Source: Falsiruegeria mediterranea M17
GTDB lineage: Bacteria > Pseudomonadota > Alphaproteobacteria > Rhodobacterales > Rhodobacteraceae
Assembly: GCF_900302455.1 (NCBI RefSeq)
Contig: NZ_ONZG01000005.1
Location: forward strand, 186,001-250,000
DNA length: 64,000 nt
Direction of reading: 5' to 3'
Under the pieces are notes generated by a model that saw only the letters and a list, made by a program, of their open reading frames with translations, did not search any database and was not told the DNA's origin. Positions 1 to 10,111 of this stretch are shown piece by piece. The translations under genes were made by a program, and so were the position numbers. How positions within the stretch are numbered: the first letter of the stretch is position 1; the number at the start of each line of letters is the position of its first letter.

Positions 1-102
1 CTTGCCTGCGATGTTGGACTGCACCTGTCCGACACCCCAGTCAGGAAAATCGGGGTGGCGCACGTACATGCCAGGTGCAAGGATGGCATTCAGATCTGTC
101 AT
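1..102 (-). CDS. DUF3553 domain protein, 3' end outside window
   Basis: The first 34 codons of a leftward gene are visible; the rest lies beyond the window edge. The start ATG complements 100-102. The peptide opens MTDLNAILAPGMYVRHPDFP and continues DWGVGQVQSNIAGK, which fits DUF3553, a short beta-barrel-like domain of unknown function common in Alphaproteobacteria. It is divergent from chpT, and only 48 bases separate the two starts, so they probably share a promoter region. The exact role is unknown. The call rests on N-terminal similarity recalled for the family. Confidence 0.72.
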   Translation of the reverse strand, partial: MTDLNAILAPGMYVRHPDFPDWGVGQVQSNIAGK

Positions 103-150
103 GGCGCTCTCGTTTTCGGGCGGTTGGCGGGTTCAATTCGGAGGTACCCC

Positions 151-747
151 ATGGGTGAAAGCAACGTCAACCTGGCCGCATTGATCGGCTCGCGGATCTG
201 TCACGATCTGATCAGCCCCATCGGTGCCATCACCAACGGGCTGGAGCTGTTGGACATGGCCGGCGCGGTGCAGGGCCCCGAGATGGATTTGATCGCTGAC
301 AGCGTGGGCAACGCCGGTGCGCGCATCCGCTTTTTCCGTATTGCTTTTGGGGCGGCGAGTGAGCAGCAGATGGGACAGGCCGAAGTCACCGCCTTGCTGG
401 CAGACTTGAACAAGGGCAACCGCATCAAAGCTCATTGGGGCCCGATCGAGCCGGTGTCACGCTCGGACGTGCGCATGGCCTTTTTGGCGCTGCAATGCTG
501 TGAGACCGCCCTGCCCTTTGGCGGCGACATCCGGATCAGCAAGCAGGACGATCAGTGGGAGATCACCGGCACCGGGTCCAAGATCACGGCAGCAGTCGAT
601 CTGTGGGAAGGTCTGGTAAGTACCGATGGCCCTGCCCAGGTCTCGCCCGCGCAGGTGCAGTTTGCGTTATTGCCCGCCGTTGCCGCGGGAATGGGCCGTA
701 GGCTGTCCTACGACCAAACCGACACGCAGATCACGATCCGGTATTGA
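151..747 (+). CDS. chpT: Histidine phosphotransferase ChpT
   Basis: This 198-residue cytoplasmic protein belongs to the ChpT family, which carries phosphate from the hybrid kinase CckA to CtrA and CpdR. In Rhodobacterales the CtrA branch affects motility and gene-transfer-agent expression. The phosphoacceptor is predicted to be H18 in the motif SRICHDLISPIGAITNGLEL, the hallmark of the dimerising helix. The rest resembles a degenerate histidine-kinase ATPase fold. The start at 151 is preferred over an in-frame ATG at 55 because GGAGG at 140-144 stands six bases before it and the family begins here. cckA and ctrA are not in the window. Confidence 0.9.
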   Translation: MGESNVNLAALIGSRICHDLISPIGAITNGLELLDMAGAVQGPEMDLIADSVGNAGARIRFFRIAFGAASEQQMGQAEVTALLADLNKGNRIKAHWGPIEPVSRSDVRMAFLALQCCETALPFGGDIRISKQDDQWEITGTGSKITAAVDLWEGLVSTDGPAQVSPAQVQFALLPAVAAGMGRRLSYDQTDTQITIRY

Positions 748-763
748 ACCGGGTCGCCTTTGA

Positions 764-2026
764 TCAGCCGCGCGTGGTGCCGTCGCCCGTGACCAAGTAC
801 TTGAAACTGGTCAGCTGAGTGGCACCCACCGGACCCCGCGCGTGCATCTTGCCCGTGGCGATCCCGATCTCGGCCCCCATCCCGAACTCACCGCCATCGG
901 CAAACTGGGTCGACGCGTTGTGCATCAGGATCGCACTGTCGAGGCGGGTAAAGAACCGCTGCGCGGCCTCTTTGTCCTCGGTCATGATGCAGTCGGTGTG
1001 GTTCGAGCCGAACTTCTGAATATGTGCAATCGCAGCATCAATATCCGCCACAGGGCGCGCTGCGATGATCATGTCCAGGAATTCCTTGCCCCAATCCGCA
1101 TCGGATGCGGCCAAGGTCTCGTCGATTTGCAAGCCACCTTCGGCATGCACCTCAACACCGGCCGCGAGCAGCGCGTTGATGACATCGCGGCCCAGGGTGT
1201 CGACTACGTCCTGATGGATCAGCAGGCATTCCGCCGCGCCACAGATGCCCGTGCGCCGGGTTTTGGCATTCATCACCACATCCAGCGTCTTTTGCAGATC
1301 CGCCGCTTTGTCGATGTAGATGTGCACGATCCCTTCGAGGTGCGCAAAAACCGGCACGCGCGCCTCGCGCTGAACCAGGCCCACCAGGCCCTTGCCGCCA
1401 CGAGGAACAATGACGTCGACATAATCGGTCATGGTCAGCAGTTCTGAAACAGCCGCACGGTCCCGGGTCGGCACCAGTTGGATCGCGTCTTCGGGCAGAT
1501 TGGCAGCCATCAGCCCTTCAACCAGGCAATCCCGGATCGCACCAGAGGAATGGAAGCTTTCCGAGCCACCGCGCAAGATCACCGCATTGCCCGATTTCAG
1601 GCAGAGCGCACCAGCGTCGGCGGTCACGTTGGGACGGCTTTCGTAAATCACCCCGATCACGCCCAAAGGCGTGCGCACGCGCTGGATGTGCAGCCCGCTT
1701 GGCATATCCCATTCAGTCATCACTTCACCAACAGGATCGTTTTGCTGGGCTACGGTACGCAGACCGTCGACCATGCCTTGAACACGCGCCTCGTCCAGCA
1801 TCAGACGGTCCATCATTGCAGGGCTCAGGCCCTTGTCGCGGCCAAACTCCAGATCTTTGGCGTTGGCTTCGATGATCTCGGCGCGACGCGCCCAGACGGC
1901 GTCAGCCGCAGCCATCAACGCTGCAGTTTTCTGCTCGGCGCTGGCAAAACCCAACTCGCGTGATGCGGATTTGGCACGGGCGCCCAGATCGGCCATGAGC
2001 GCGGGAATGTTGTCGAGATCTTTCAT
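764..2026 (-). CDS. proA: Gamma-glutamyl phosphate reductase
   Basis: ProA reduces gamma-glutamyl phosphate with NADPH to glutamate 5-semialdehyde, the second step of proline synthesis. The 420-residue length is normal. The aldehyde-dehydrogenase-like catalytic cysteine is C262, in the motif [16 protein letters not shown], and the family signature [13 protein letters not shown] is present near residue 130. The start at 2026 is chosen because AAAGG lies eight bases upstream; an in-frame upstream ATG at 2056 would add ten residues. The gene is third in an obgE-proB-proA unit read leftward, 75 bases after proB. Confidence 0.96.
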   Translation of the reverse strand: MKDLDNIPALMADLGARAKSASRELGFASAEQKTAALMAAADAVWARRAEIIEANAKDLEFGRDKGLSPAMMDRLMLDEARVQGMVDGLRTVAQQNDPVGEVMTEWDMPSGLHIQRVRTPLGVIGVIYESRPNVTADAGALCLKSGNAVILRGGSESFHSSGAIRDCLVEGLMAANLPEDAIQLVPTRDRAAVSELLTMTDYVDVIVPRGGKGLVGLVQREARVPVFAHLEGIVHIYIDKAADLQKTLDVVMNAKTRRTGICGAAECLLIHQDVVDTLGRDVINALLAAGVEVHAEGGLQIDETLAASDADWGKEFLDMIIAARPVADIDAAIAHIQKFGSNHTDCIMTEDKEAAQRFFTRLDSAILMHNASTQFADGGEFGMGAEIGIATGKMHARGPVGATQLTSFKYLVTGDGTTRG

Positions 2027-2101
2027 GTCGGTCGCCTTTGATCGGGTGCGGGGCACTTTGAATTTACGCCGCGCGCAGATAGATTTGAAGCAAGAAGAGG
2101 T

Positions 2102-4281
<2,180 letters not shown>

Positions 4282-4461
4282 TCAGGCGGCTTGGGAAACT
4301 GTTTGAAACCCGGCTTTACCGCAAGCCCCTGCGGAAAGAAAGCGGTATGACGCACAGACCATCTTGCCATGCGGGCCCGGGTTTCGAGCGGGCCTTGTGT
4401 CGAGATGAGGCCGCCGCCTATAGTTGAGGCAATACTTTCACGTCATCAACGGATTAGCTCT

Positions 4462-4827
4462 ATGAAGCCTTACATGTTTTTGCCCTTTGCCCTTTGTGTA
4501 GCCGCCTGTGCCAACTCGGGCGCCAATTATGAACCTGTGGTCGATGGCCCCAAGAACGCAAACTACTACTCGGACCTGAACGCCTGTCAGTCGTTGGCGG
4601 CGAGCCAACCCACCGTCGATGGCAGCACCGCAGGTGCAGCCGCCGTCGGTGCCGTGGGCGGGGCCGCGACCAATGCGATCTGGAACGACAGCTCGGACAA
4701 CATCGGCGAGGCTGCGGCCATCGGGGCCCTGGCCGCCATTACCGGCGATGCGGTACGCAAGAACAACCAGCGCGAAGCCGTGGTCAAGAACTGCATGCGC
4801 GGGCGTGGACACAACGTGGTTGGATAA
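4462..4827 (+). CDS. Small lipoprotein with glycine-zipper segments
   Basis: This 121-residue exported lipoprotein has a short signal ending in the lipobox VAAC, with C16 as the lipidated residue. After the signal comes a soluble stretch with one more cysteine, then Ala/Gly-rich segments around residues 55-95 (GAAAVGAVGGAATNAI and IGALAAITGDAV) resembling glycine-zipper motifs of outer-membrane-associated proteins. The start at 4462 is chosen because the signal peptide begins there; the longer reading from 4369 would bury it. No specific function is recognised. The gene stands alone between divergent obgE and a convergent acetyltransferase. Confidence 0.8.
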   Translation: MKPYMFLPFALCVAACANSGANYEPVVDGPKNANYYSDLNACQSLAASQPTVDGSTAGAAAVGAVGGAATNAIWNDSSDNIGEAAAIGALAAITGDAVRKNNQREAVVKNCMRGRGHNVVG

Positions 4828-4865
4828 AGCCATGATCGGGGCGTCCATGCGACGCCCCGGCTTGC

Positions 4866-5402
4866 TTACAGTTTGCGGCTGTAGGTCCAGGTTGGAACAG
4901 TGGCATCGCGGGCCACCGAAAAGCTCTCGGCGTCGCCAAGGTATTGGAACCCGCAATGGGTCAGCACCCGCGCCGAAGCCGGATTGTCTTGAAACACACT
5001 GGCAAACATATTTGCGCTGCACAACGGATTGGCGACAACCAGAGCTTCGACCGCCATAGACGCAAGGCCCGTGTTCCAGAAGATCGGCGCAACCCAATAG
5101 CCCACTTCGGCTTGGTCGCGGTCCATCTTCTGCAGTGAAATCAGCCCCATCAACTCGGGTCCGCCATCCTTGGTGCCATCCATGGCCCAGACGTCCTCGT
5201 CCCGGTCATCTGCCATGGCGCGACCAACAAAGGCTTCGGTCGCGGCCGGCGGCAGCGGATGCGGGATGGATGTGGTCATACGTGCCACACGTTCATCGGA
5301 TGCATAATGCTCGATCAACCCCATGTCCGACTTACGCAACGGACGCAGGTCGAACCGCTCGGTTTCAATGACCGGCTGGTTTATTATTGTATCCAGTTTC
5401 AT
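4866..5402 (-). CDS. GNAT-family N-acetyltransferase (RimJ/RimL-like)
   Basis: This is a 178-residue acetyl-CoA-dependent acyltransferase. The N-terminal ETERFDLRPLRKSDM and the later pattern AEVGYWVAPIFWNTGLASMAVEAL, followed by FQDNPASARVLTHCGF, match the RimJ/RimL branch that acetylates protein N termini or small amines. The substrate cannot be told from sequence. Its start overlaps the LysE-family stop by four bases (ATGA at 5399-5402 on the reverse strand), so the two genes are translated as a pair. Confidence 0.87.
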   Translation of the reverse strand: MKLDTIINQPVIETERFDLRPLRKSDMGLIEHYASDERVARMTTSIPHPLPPAATEAFVGRAMADDRDEDVWAMDGTKDGGPELMGLISLQKMDRDQAEVGYWVAPIFWNTGLASMAVEALVVANPLCSANMFASVFQDNPASARVLTHCGFQYLGDAESFSVARDATVPTWTYSRKL

Positions 5403-6007
5403 ATGTGTAATCCTCCTCCGAACAACACAAAAAGAACGGACAGGACGGTTAGTGCCGCCAGTGTCCTCATCAAATATTTCTCGGCAGGCCGTCCTGCAAC
5501 CACCTGCGCAATTTTATCGCCCGCAAAAGTCCAGATCGGGTGCAACACCAACTGACAGCTCAACAAAACGAGAGCGATGGTCAACGTCGCCTCGAACGTC
5601 GACGTTCCTGCAGACACAAAGCCGGTAAACCCCGCCACAATCATGGCCCAGGCCTTGGGATTGAGCGGATGCACGATCAGCCCGGCCAGAAACCCAGGGG
5701 CCTTGTCCTGCCCTTTGCCCACCGTCAAACGCAGGTTGGCAACCTTCCAGGCCAACCAGCAAATGTAGGTAGCGGAGGCATATTTCAGAACCGTAAACAG
5801 CCACGGGACCTGGTCGGCCAGTTCCATCAACCCATAGCCCACGGGCCAAATCACCAACTGCTTGCCCAAAGCCACCCCCAAAACAAACGGCAGTGCCGCG
5901 CGAAACCCATAGCGCGCACCTGTTGCCAGCAGGGCCATGTTGGCCGGCCCCGGTGTGCCGACTTGGCTGGCGGCAAAAATCAGGAAGCTGGTGGTTGCGA
6001 CGGGCAT
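5399..6007 (-). CDS. LysE/RhtB-family amino-acid exporter
   Basis: This 202-residue inner-membrane protein has about six hydrophobic segments and the LysE/RhtB-family signature near the N terminus (SQVGTPGPANMALLATGARYG), plus the mid-protein LNPKAWAMIVAGF motif. Members export amino acids or related compounds; the substrate here is unknown. It is co-translated with the following acetyltransferase through a four-base overlap, so export and acetylation of the same class of molecule is possible but not shown. Confidence 0.88.
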   Translation of the reverse strand: MPVATTSFLIFAASQVGTPGPANMALLATGARYGFRAALPFVLGVALGKQLVIWPVGYGLMELADQVPWLFTVLKYASATYICWLAWKVANLRLTVGKGQDKAPGFLAGLIVHPLNPKAWAMIVAGFTGFVSAGTSTFEATLTIALVLLSCQLVLHPIWTFAGDKIAQVVAGRPAEKYLMRTLAALTVLSVLFVLFGGGLHI

Positions 6008-6051
6008 GGGTGAACTATCTTCAAGCCTTGGTGAAATGGTGAACTTTGAAC

Positions 6052-6081
6052 GAGAAAGGGACCGGCGTTTCCGCCGATCCC
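6052..6081 (-). terminator. Possible terminator after rplU-rpmA
   Basis: On the reverse strand, about 35 bases past the rpmA stop, a ten-pair stem (6072-6081 with 6058-6067, including one G-T pair) closes a GAAA tetraloop. It is followed by a short, imperfect T tract (TTTCT). Stem strength and position favour a terminator; the weak T run lowers confidence. Confidence 0.6.
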
Positions 6082-6114
6082 CCTGATTTTGACTTAACCT
6101 TCAGGTTACGGCTG

Positions 6115-6384
6115 TTACTCGGCAGCTTCTGCTACTGGCAGTACGGAAATGAAGGTGCGCTTTTTCAGTCCCTTGTGGAACTTCACGGCGCCGTCGACAG
6201 TTGCAAAGATTGTGTGATCCTTGCCCATGCCAACGCCTTCGCCCGGCCAGAACTTGGTGCCGCGCTGACGCACGATGATGTTGCCTGCGGTTGCAGCCTG
6301 ACCACCGTAGAGTTTTACGCCAAGGCGGCGACCAGCAGAGTCGCGACCGTTACGGGAGGAACCGCCAGCTTTTTTATGTGCCAT
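6115..6384 (-). CDS. rpmA: 50S ribosomal protein L27
   Basis: L27 is a component of the large subunit whose N-terminal tail reaches the peptidyl-transferase centre. The 89 residues begin [20 protein letters not shown], the family signature without a cleavable N-terminal extension, and continue with [21 protein letters not shown] stands five bases before the start. It lies 11 bases after rplU, the usual rplU-rpmA order, and is followed by a terminator-like hairpin. Confidence 0.98.
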   Translation of the reverse strand: MAHKKAGGSSRNGRDSAGRRLGVKLYGGQAATAGNIIVRQRGTKFWPGEGVGMGKDHTIFATVDGAVKFHKGLKKRTFISVLPVAEAAE

Positions 6385-6395
6385 TCTCTCTCTCC

Positions 6396-6974
6396 TTAGC
6401 CTTGAGCCAGTTCTTTGGCCTGCTCAACCCATTCGGGTTTCACTTTGACCGTCTCGATAGCAGCAATCTGCTCGTCCGACAAGGCGGCCAGAGCGGCAAA
6501 GCTCTCGATACCGGCCTCAGCCAGCTTCTTGGCAGCGGCAGGGCCGACACCGTTCAGCTTGGTCAGATCGTCAGCAGCAGCTGCTGCAGCGGCGGGTGCC
6601 TCTGCTTTTGCTTCTGCTTTTGCAGCGGCCGGAGCAGCTTTGACGCCCGATTTGTCTGCACCCGAGGTCAGGATCTCGGTGATGCGAACCAGGGTCAGCT
6701 TCTGACGGTGGCCTTTGGTGCGCTTCGAGCTGTGCTTACGACGGCGCTTGACGAAATGGATGACCTTTTCGCCTTTGATCTGGTCGATGACTTCGGCCTG
6801 AACCGCAGCACCGTCCACGAACGGGGCACCCACAACCGGAGCGTCGCCGCCCAGCATCAGGATGTCGTTGAATTGAACTGTTTCGCCAGCATCTGCAGCC
6901 AATTTTTCAACGCGGAGCGTGTCGCCCGCCTGAACTTTGTACTGCTTGCCGCCAGTCTTGAGGACCGCAAACAT
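6396..6974 (-). CDS. rplU: 50S ribosomal protein L21 with C-terminal helix-hairpin-helix tail
   Basis: L21 binds 23S rRNA in the large subunit. The first ~103 residues are a standard L21 ([18 protein letters not shown] at the start, [16 protein letters not shown]-type basic segment near 78). The protein then runs on to 192 residues through an Ala/Lys/Glu-rich linker and a compact domain (about 137-190, [19 protein letters not shown] and onward) that reads as a helix-hairpin-helix nucleic-acid-binding unit. Such extended L21 proteins are known in Rhodobacterales. AAAGGA lies upstream of the start. A long structured leader precedes it. Confidence 0.95.
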   Translation of the reverse strand: MFAVLKTGGKQYKVQAGDTLRVEKLAADAGETVQFNDILMLGGDAPVVGAPFVDGAAVQAEVIDQIKGEKVIHFVKRRRKHSSKRTKGHRQKLTLVRITEILTSGADKSGVKAAPAAAKAEAKAEAPAAAAAAADDLTKLNGVGPAAAKKLAEAGIESFAALAALSDEQIAAIETVKVKPEWVEQAKELAQG

Positions 6975-6996
6975 GCGTCTTTCCTTTTTCTACCGC

Positions 6997-7036
6997 GTTC
7001 TTCGGTCCCCGATGCCGGGCGTTCTTGGCCCCCGAT
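6997..7036. repeat. Tandem near-identical 16-17 bp repeats in the rplU leader
   Basis: GTTCTTCGGTCCCCGAT at 6997-7013 and GTTCTTGGCCCCCGAT at 7021-7036 repeat with a 24-base period, differing by one substitution and one indel. They lie 23-62 bases upstream of the rplU start and would be in its mRNA leader. They could be paired protein-binding sites or alternative pairing arms. Confidence 0.75.
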
Positions 7037-7063
7037 TCCACGGGACGCCACCTGCAAACAGCG

Positions 7064-7136
7064 CGCCTTTCATAGGCGAATTCATGCCCTTACGGGCAAT
7101 ACGATAACGAAACCCGGCGCGGGGTTCCGAGCCGGG
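7064..7136 (-). promoter_or_regulatory. Structured 5' leader of rplU-rpmA
   Basis: Three short inverted repeats follow one another in the predicted leader transcript: 7064-7068 with 7074-7078, 7086-7089 with 7094-7097 (GCCC/GGGC around a four-base loop), and 7113-7118 with 7131-7136 (CCCGGC/GCCGGG). With the tandem repeat nearer the start codon they make a roughly 160-base structured leader. Autoregulation by L21 or L27 is an inference; many ribosomal-protein operons are controlled this way. Confidence 0.45.
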
Positions 7137-7143
7137 ATGGGCG

Positions 7144-7172
7144 CTTATTGTCGGATTAGGGGGCAAAGTCAA
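7144..7172 (-). promoter_or_regulatory. rplU: Predicted sigma-70-type promoter of rplU-rpmA
   Basis: On the reverse strand a -35-like TTGACT (7167-7172) is followed after 17 bases by AATAAG (7144-7149). The -35 is close to consensus, the -10 is only a partial match. Its position between the DUF2059 stop and the hairpin-rich leader suits a start point near 7137. Confidence 0.45.
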
Positions 7173-7186
7173 TCAAATTCCGGGCG

Positions 7187-7999
7187 TCACAGGTCTGTTG
7201 CCTGCAATGCGCGGGCAACCGCCAATCCCAGATCAAAGGAAATTTGGTTATAGAGACCATCGAACCCTTCGAACAGGGCCGTGTTCAATGCAATCCCGGC
7301 CTTGGTGCGAGAAAAGGCAATGTTGTCGTCCATCTGCTGTTCGCTCAGCGGGCTATAGGCCATCATCAGGAACCCATACAGCCAATCCTGCGTGTCTGCC
7401 CGGATGTCTTCGCGCCCCTCCAGGATGGTTGCCAGCATGCCCTGATCATCTCGCGGCGCACCGTTGCCTTCGGCCAGTCCCAGGTAGAAGTTGTAGTCTG
7501 CCGTCAGGGCTCCGTTTACGTTCTGCTCGACCAGATCATTGGCCTCGATATAGGTTTCGAGCTGATGCAGAAAGCGGTCGTCCCCGTCGGTCGCTTCATA
7601 CCGTTCCCGCGCGGCGTCTTCGATCGTCGGGTCGGCAAAGGCGCGGCGGGCCGAGTTTTCCAGCGAAATGATCGTCTGTCCCAAATCGCTGCTGAAAAAG
7701 GCCACAGTGTCACTTAGAGCCTCGTCGTCCAGATGCACCTCCATCCCGGCGCGGATGGCCGACACGATGCGATCTTCTTGGTAGATCTCGGATATCACCT
7801 GAGCAAAGTGGTCCCCACCCTGCCCCGCCAGCATGTCGTCATCAATAGAGGCGCCATATCGCAACCCCTCGGCGCGCAGGATCTCAGCCACCTCATCCAA
7901 CTTCATGGCACGGGCCAGCGGGTCCAGATCACTCTCGGCCCAGACCGGAACGACCAAGAACACCCAAACGGTAACAGCAAGAAAGGCGCGATGGAGCAT
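7187..7999 (-). CDS. Exported DUF2059-family protein (second of a tandem pair)
   Basis: This 270-residue protein has an N-terminal signal peptide (hydrophobic run ending VVPVWA, cleavage near residue 21), so it is probably periplasmic. The stretch from about 85 (LDDEALSDTVAFFSSDLGQTIISLE) carries the DUF2059 pattern, an all-helical domain of unknown function. Its ATG shares one base with the stop of the upstream paralogue (TGATG), which shows translational coupling. No enzymatic motif is visible. Confidence 0.83.
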   Translation of the reverse strand: MLHRAFLAVTVWVFLVVPVWAESDLDPLARAMKLDEVAEILRAEGLRYGASIDDDMLAGQGGDHFAQVISEIYQEDRIVSAIRAGMEVHLDDEALSDTVAFFSSDLGQTIISLENSARRAFADPTIEDAARERYEATDGDDRFLHQLETYIEANDLVEQNVNGALTADYNFYLGLAEGNGAPRDDQGMLATILEGREDIRADTQDWLYGFLMMAYSPLSEQQMDDNIAFSRTKAGIALNTALFEGFDGLYNQISFDLGLAVARALQATDL

Positions 8000-8868
8000 C
8001 AGATATCCTGCCCCGGATGTAGATCCGCCATTTTTTGCGCCAGAACCTCGAACCGGTTGGCCATGATTTCATATTGCACCGCGTTCAGCAGCTCATAGAC
8101 CTCTTGCATCTTGGGGTTCTCCAGCGCCTCTGTATAACCCTCGACTTCTTCGTCCGAAAACGCCTGATAGGTGTAAGCAGCCCCTGCCAATGCGGACTGT
8201 TGCAAGGCAGCTCTGAGGTTTCCTTCGTTCTCGCGCATCATTGCGCGCAGCCCATCGGCATCAAGGCGCAACTCCACAACTCCGGCCGCACTGGCGGCCA
8301 GCAAAAAGCGAATCTGAACCTCTTGCAACGCACGCAAGGCGGTTTCGGTGCCCGAAATAGCCAGGTTCATCCGGTTCAGCACATCGACCCGCGGCGAGCT
8401 GATCTGCACCAAGCCGGCAACGATGGCACGGCCTTGTTCCTGTTTCAGTTCGTCATCCTCGACCATGTGCGAGGCATTTTCCGCCTCGACAAGTCGTTGG
8501 CCCAGATCGCTGCTATAGAATTCCACTGCGTGGTCCAGGACATCCTCGTCCAGCGTCTTTTCCAAAATGCCAAGGGCCATCTCATGCATCTGCTCGGTGT
8601 CAAAGACCTGTTTGGTCAGGCGGCTCCAATCCGCGCCAAAGGCATCCGGCTCCATCCCCAGCATCGTGGGCGCCGAGGATGAGGTGAGCGCGATACTGTC
8701 CAGCGCCACGTCGAACCCGGTCGTTGTCAAAAACGCCTCGATCTGATCGCGATCGGCAGCATTCGCACTGCGGGGCATCAGTACGGACATGGCGGCGAGA
8801 CAGGTAAGGAATACCGCAAAAATGGTCGAAACAGGGCGCAGCTGCGCGAGGGGGGCAAGAGTACTCAT
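7999..8868 (-). CDS. Exported DUF2059-family protein (first of a tandem pair)
   Basis: This is a 289-residue protein with a signal sequence or anchor in the first ~37 residues (cleavage likely after SANA). It shares with its downstream neighbour the DUF2059 core LDHAVEFYSSDLGQRLVEAE, which aligns with that gene's DTVAFFSSDLGQTIISLE segment, so the pair arose by duplication. Function is unknown. No clear Shine-Dalgarno precedes the start at 8868; an internal ATG at M27 is an alternative but would cut the signal. Confidence 0.82.
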   Translation of the reverse strand: MSTLAPLAQLRPVSTIFAVFLTCLAAMSVLMPRSANAADRDQIEAFLTTTGFDVALDSIALTSSSAPTMLGMEPDAFGADWSRLTKQVFDTEQMHEMALGILEKTLDEDVLDHAVEFYSSDLGQRLVEAENASHMVEDDELKQEQGRAIVAGLVQISSPRVDVLNRMNLAISGTETALRALQEVQIRFLLAASAAGVVELRLDADGLRAMMRENEGNLRAALQQSALAGAAYTYQAFSDEEVEGYTEALENPKMQEVYELLNAVQYEIMANRFEVLAQKMADLHPGQDI

Positions 8869-8942
8869 GTCAAGAAATCTAAGCGTTTTCGGAATTGGGA
8901 CAATGGAAAAACGATCTTTGTCAAAAAACCGGAAAAATGTGC

Positions 8943-8971
8943 TTGCACACCTTCGCGGTTATCACTAAATC
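8943..8971 (+). promoter_or_regulatory. Possible promoter of tRNA-Ser
   Basis: TTGCAC (8943-8948), 17 bases, then TAAATC (8966-8971) lies about 20 bases before the mature tRNA 5' end. The match to the -35 consensus is limited, so this is a position-based suggestion. Confidence 0.3.
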
Positions 8972-8991
8972 CCCCCCTCACAGACCCCCGC

Positions 8992-9081
8992 GGAGAGGTG
9001 CCGGAGTGGTCGAACGGGGCGGTCTCGAAAACCGTTGTGGGTGCAAGCCCACCCAGGGTTCGAATCCCTGTCTCTCCGCCA
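8992..9081 (+). tRNA. tRNA-Ser (anticodon CGA)
   Basis: The 90-base gene folds as a class II tRNA. The acceptor stem GGAGAGG (8992-8998) pairs with TCTCTCC (9071-9077), followed by discriminator G and an encoded CCA at 9079-9081. The anticodon loop CTCGAAA puts CGA at 9026-9028, reading UCG codons. There is a long variable arm typical of serine tRNAs and a TTCGAAT T-loop near 9059-9065. It is divergent from the DUF2059 pair and convergent with the catabolic operon. Confidence 0.97.
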
Positions 9082-9142
9082 CTATCCCCGGATATGGCCC
9101 AATTCATGGCTCAGAAGCCAAGGCCGCTGTGCAGACAGATGC

Positions 9143-9167
9143 GCCGCCACGCCAATGGCATGGCGGC
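9143..9167 (-). terminator. Inverted repeat after the catabolic operon, possible terminator
   Basis: GCCGCCACGCC (9143-9153) and GGCATGGCGGC (9157-9167) form a stem with one mismatch and a three-base loop, 18 bases beyond the stop of the leftward operon. There is only a short T-rich stretch after it on the reverse strand (CTTTT lies further on), so intrinsic termination is uncertain. Confidence 0.3.
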
Positions 9168-9184
9168 ACGAAAAGCCCTTATAC

Positions 9185-10111
9185 CTAACGCAGTTCGGCC
9201 GTTGCCTTCTGCATTGCTGTGATCAAAGCGTCGCGTCGAGCCGACAGGTCCGCCTGGGTTAGGCCGCCTGCCTCTTGGTTGACTCCATCGATCAGTTGCG
9301 CCGCGATGTCCGGTGTCAGGTGAATTTGCCCCAAGTCATCCCACCAGCCGTTGAACGTGTCGGTGAAGTGATCGCAAAACGCCTGCAGACCGCCCTCACC
9401 CGCGCCCAGGTTGAACAGCATTGTGGGGCCCATGGCGGCCCACCGCAGGCCAGGGCCGGCCCACATGGCCTTGTCCACGTCCTCGACCGTGGCCACGCCC
9501 TGGATCACCAGGTTGATCGCCTCGCGCCACACCGCCGCCTGCAGCCGGTTGGCCACGTGCCCCGGCACTTCTTTGTTCACCCGGATGGTCGTCTTGCCAA
9601 CACTGGCATAGAACCGCTCAGCCGCGTCGACAACGCCCGGCGCGGTCTTGTCGTTCCCCATCACCTCGACCAGGGGGATCAGGTGCGGTGGGTTGAAGGG
9701 GTGACCAAGCACCATGCGCGACGGATTGGTCCATCCGTCCTGCATCTGGCCAAGCGTCAGACCCGAGGCGGAACTCGCCAGCACCGCATCCGCCCCCAGA
9801 ACCTGCTCGATTTCAGCAAAGAGCGCGTGTTTGATGGGCAGTCGCTCGGGCACGCTTTCCTGGACGAACCCCGCACCATCGACCGCCTCGGGCGCCGAGG
9901 CGTGAAAGCTGACCGCATCCGGATTGCCGTTTTTGGTCAATCCCAATTCGGTCATCGCGGGCCAGGCCATTTCGACATAGTCGCGCACGCGCTTTTCGCT
10001 GTCGGCCGCAGGATCAAAGACCGCCACGGAACGACCAGAAGCCAGGAACAAGGCGGTCCAACTGGCACCAATTACACCACCGCCCAAGGACGCAGTATGA
10101 GGAAATTCCAT
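9185..10111 (-). CDS. NAD-dependent 3-hydroxyacid dehydrogenase (carnitine/gulonate dehydrogenase-like)
   Basis: This 308-residue protein is of the 3-hydroxyacyl-CoA dehydrogenase fold. A Rossmann motif GGGVIGASW near residue 10 binds NAD, the centre reads QESVPERLPIK, then SSASGL and GHPFNPPHLIPLVEVMG, which carries the catalytic His. This pattern is shared by lambda-crystallin/L-gulonate 3-dehydrogenases and by L-carnitine 3-dehydrogenases, which act on free hydroxy acids instead of CoA esters. Its place beside a beta-keto acid cleavage enzyme favours oxidation of a 3-hydroxy acid to its 3-keto form, as in carnitine breakdown. The start at 10111 forms TGATG with the upstream SDR stop. Last gene of the operon. 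Confidence 0.85.
   Translation of the reverse strand: MEFPHTASLGGGVIGASWTALFLASGRSVAVFDPAADSEKRVRDYVEMAWPAMTELGLTKNGNPDAVSFHASAPEAVDGAGFVQESVPERLPIKHALFAEIEQVLGADAVLASSASGLTLGQMQDGWTNPSRMVLGHPFNPPHLIPLVEVMGNDKTAPGVVDAAERFYASVGKTTIRVNKEVPGHVANRLQAAVWREAINLVIQGVATVEDVDKAMWAGPGLRWAAMGPTMLFNLGAGEGGLQAFCDHFTDTFNGWWDDLGQIHLTPDIAAQLIDGVNQEAGGLTQADLSARRDALITAMQKATAELR

Noticed and set aside
9185-10111. Firm call as L-carnitine dehydrogenase
   Set aside because: The HPFNPPHLIPLVE motif is shared with lambda-crystallin/gulonate dehydrogenases; context favours carnitine-like acids but does not prove it.
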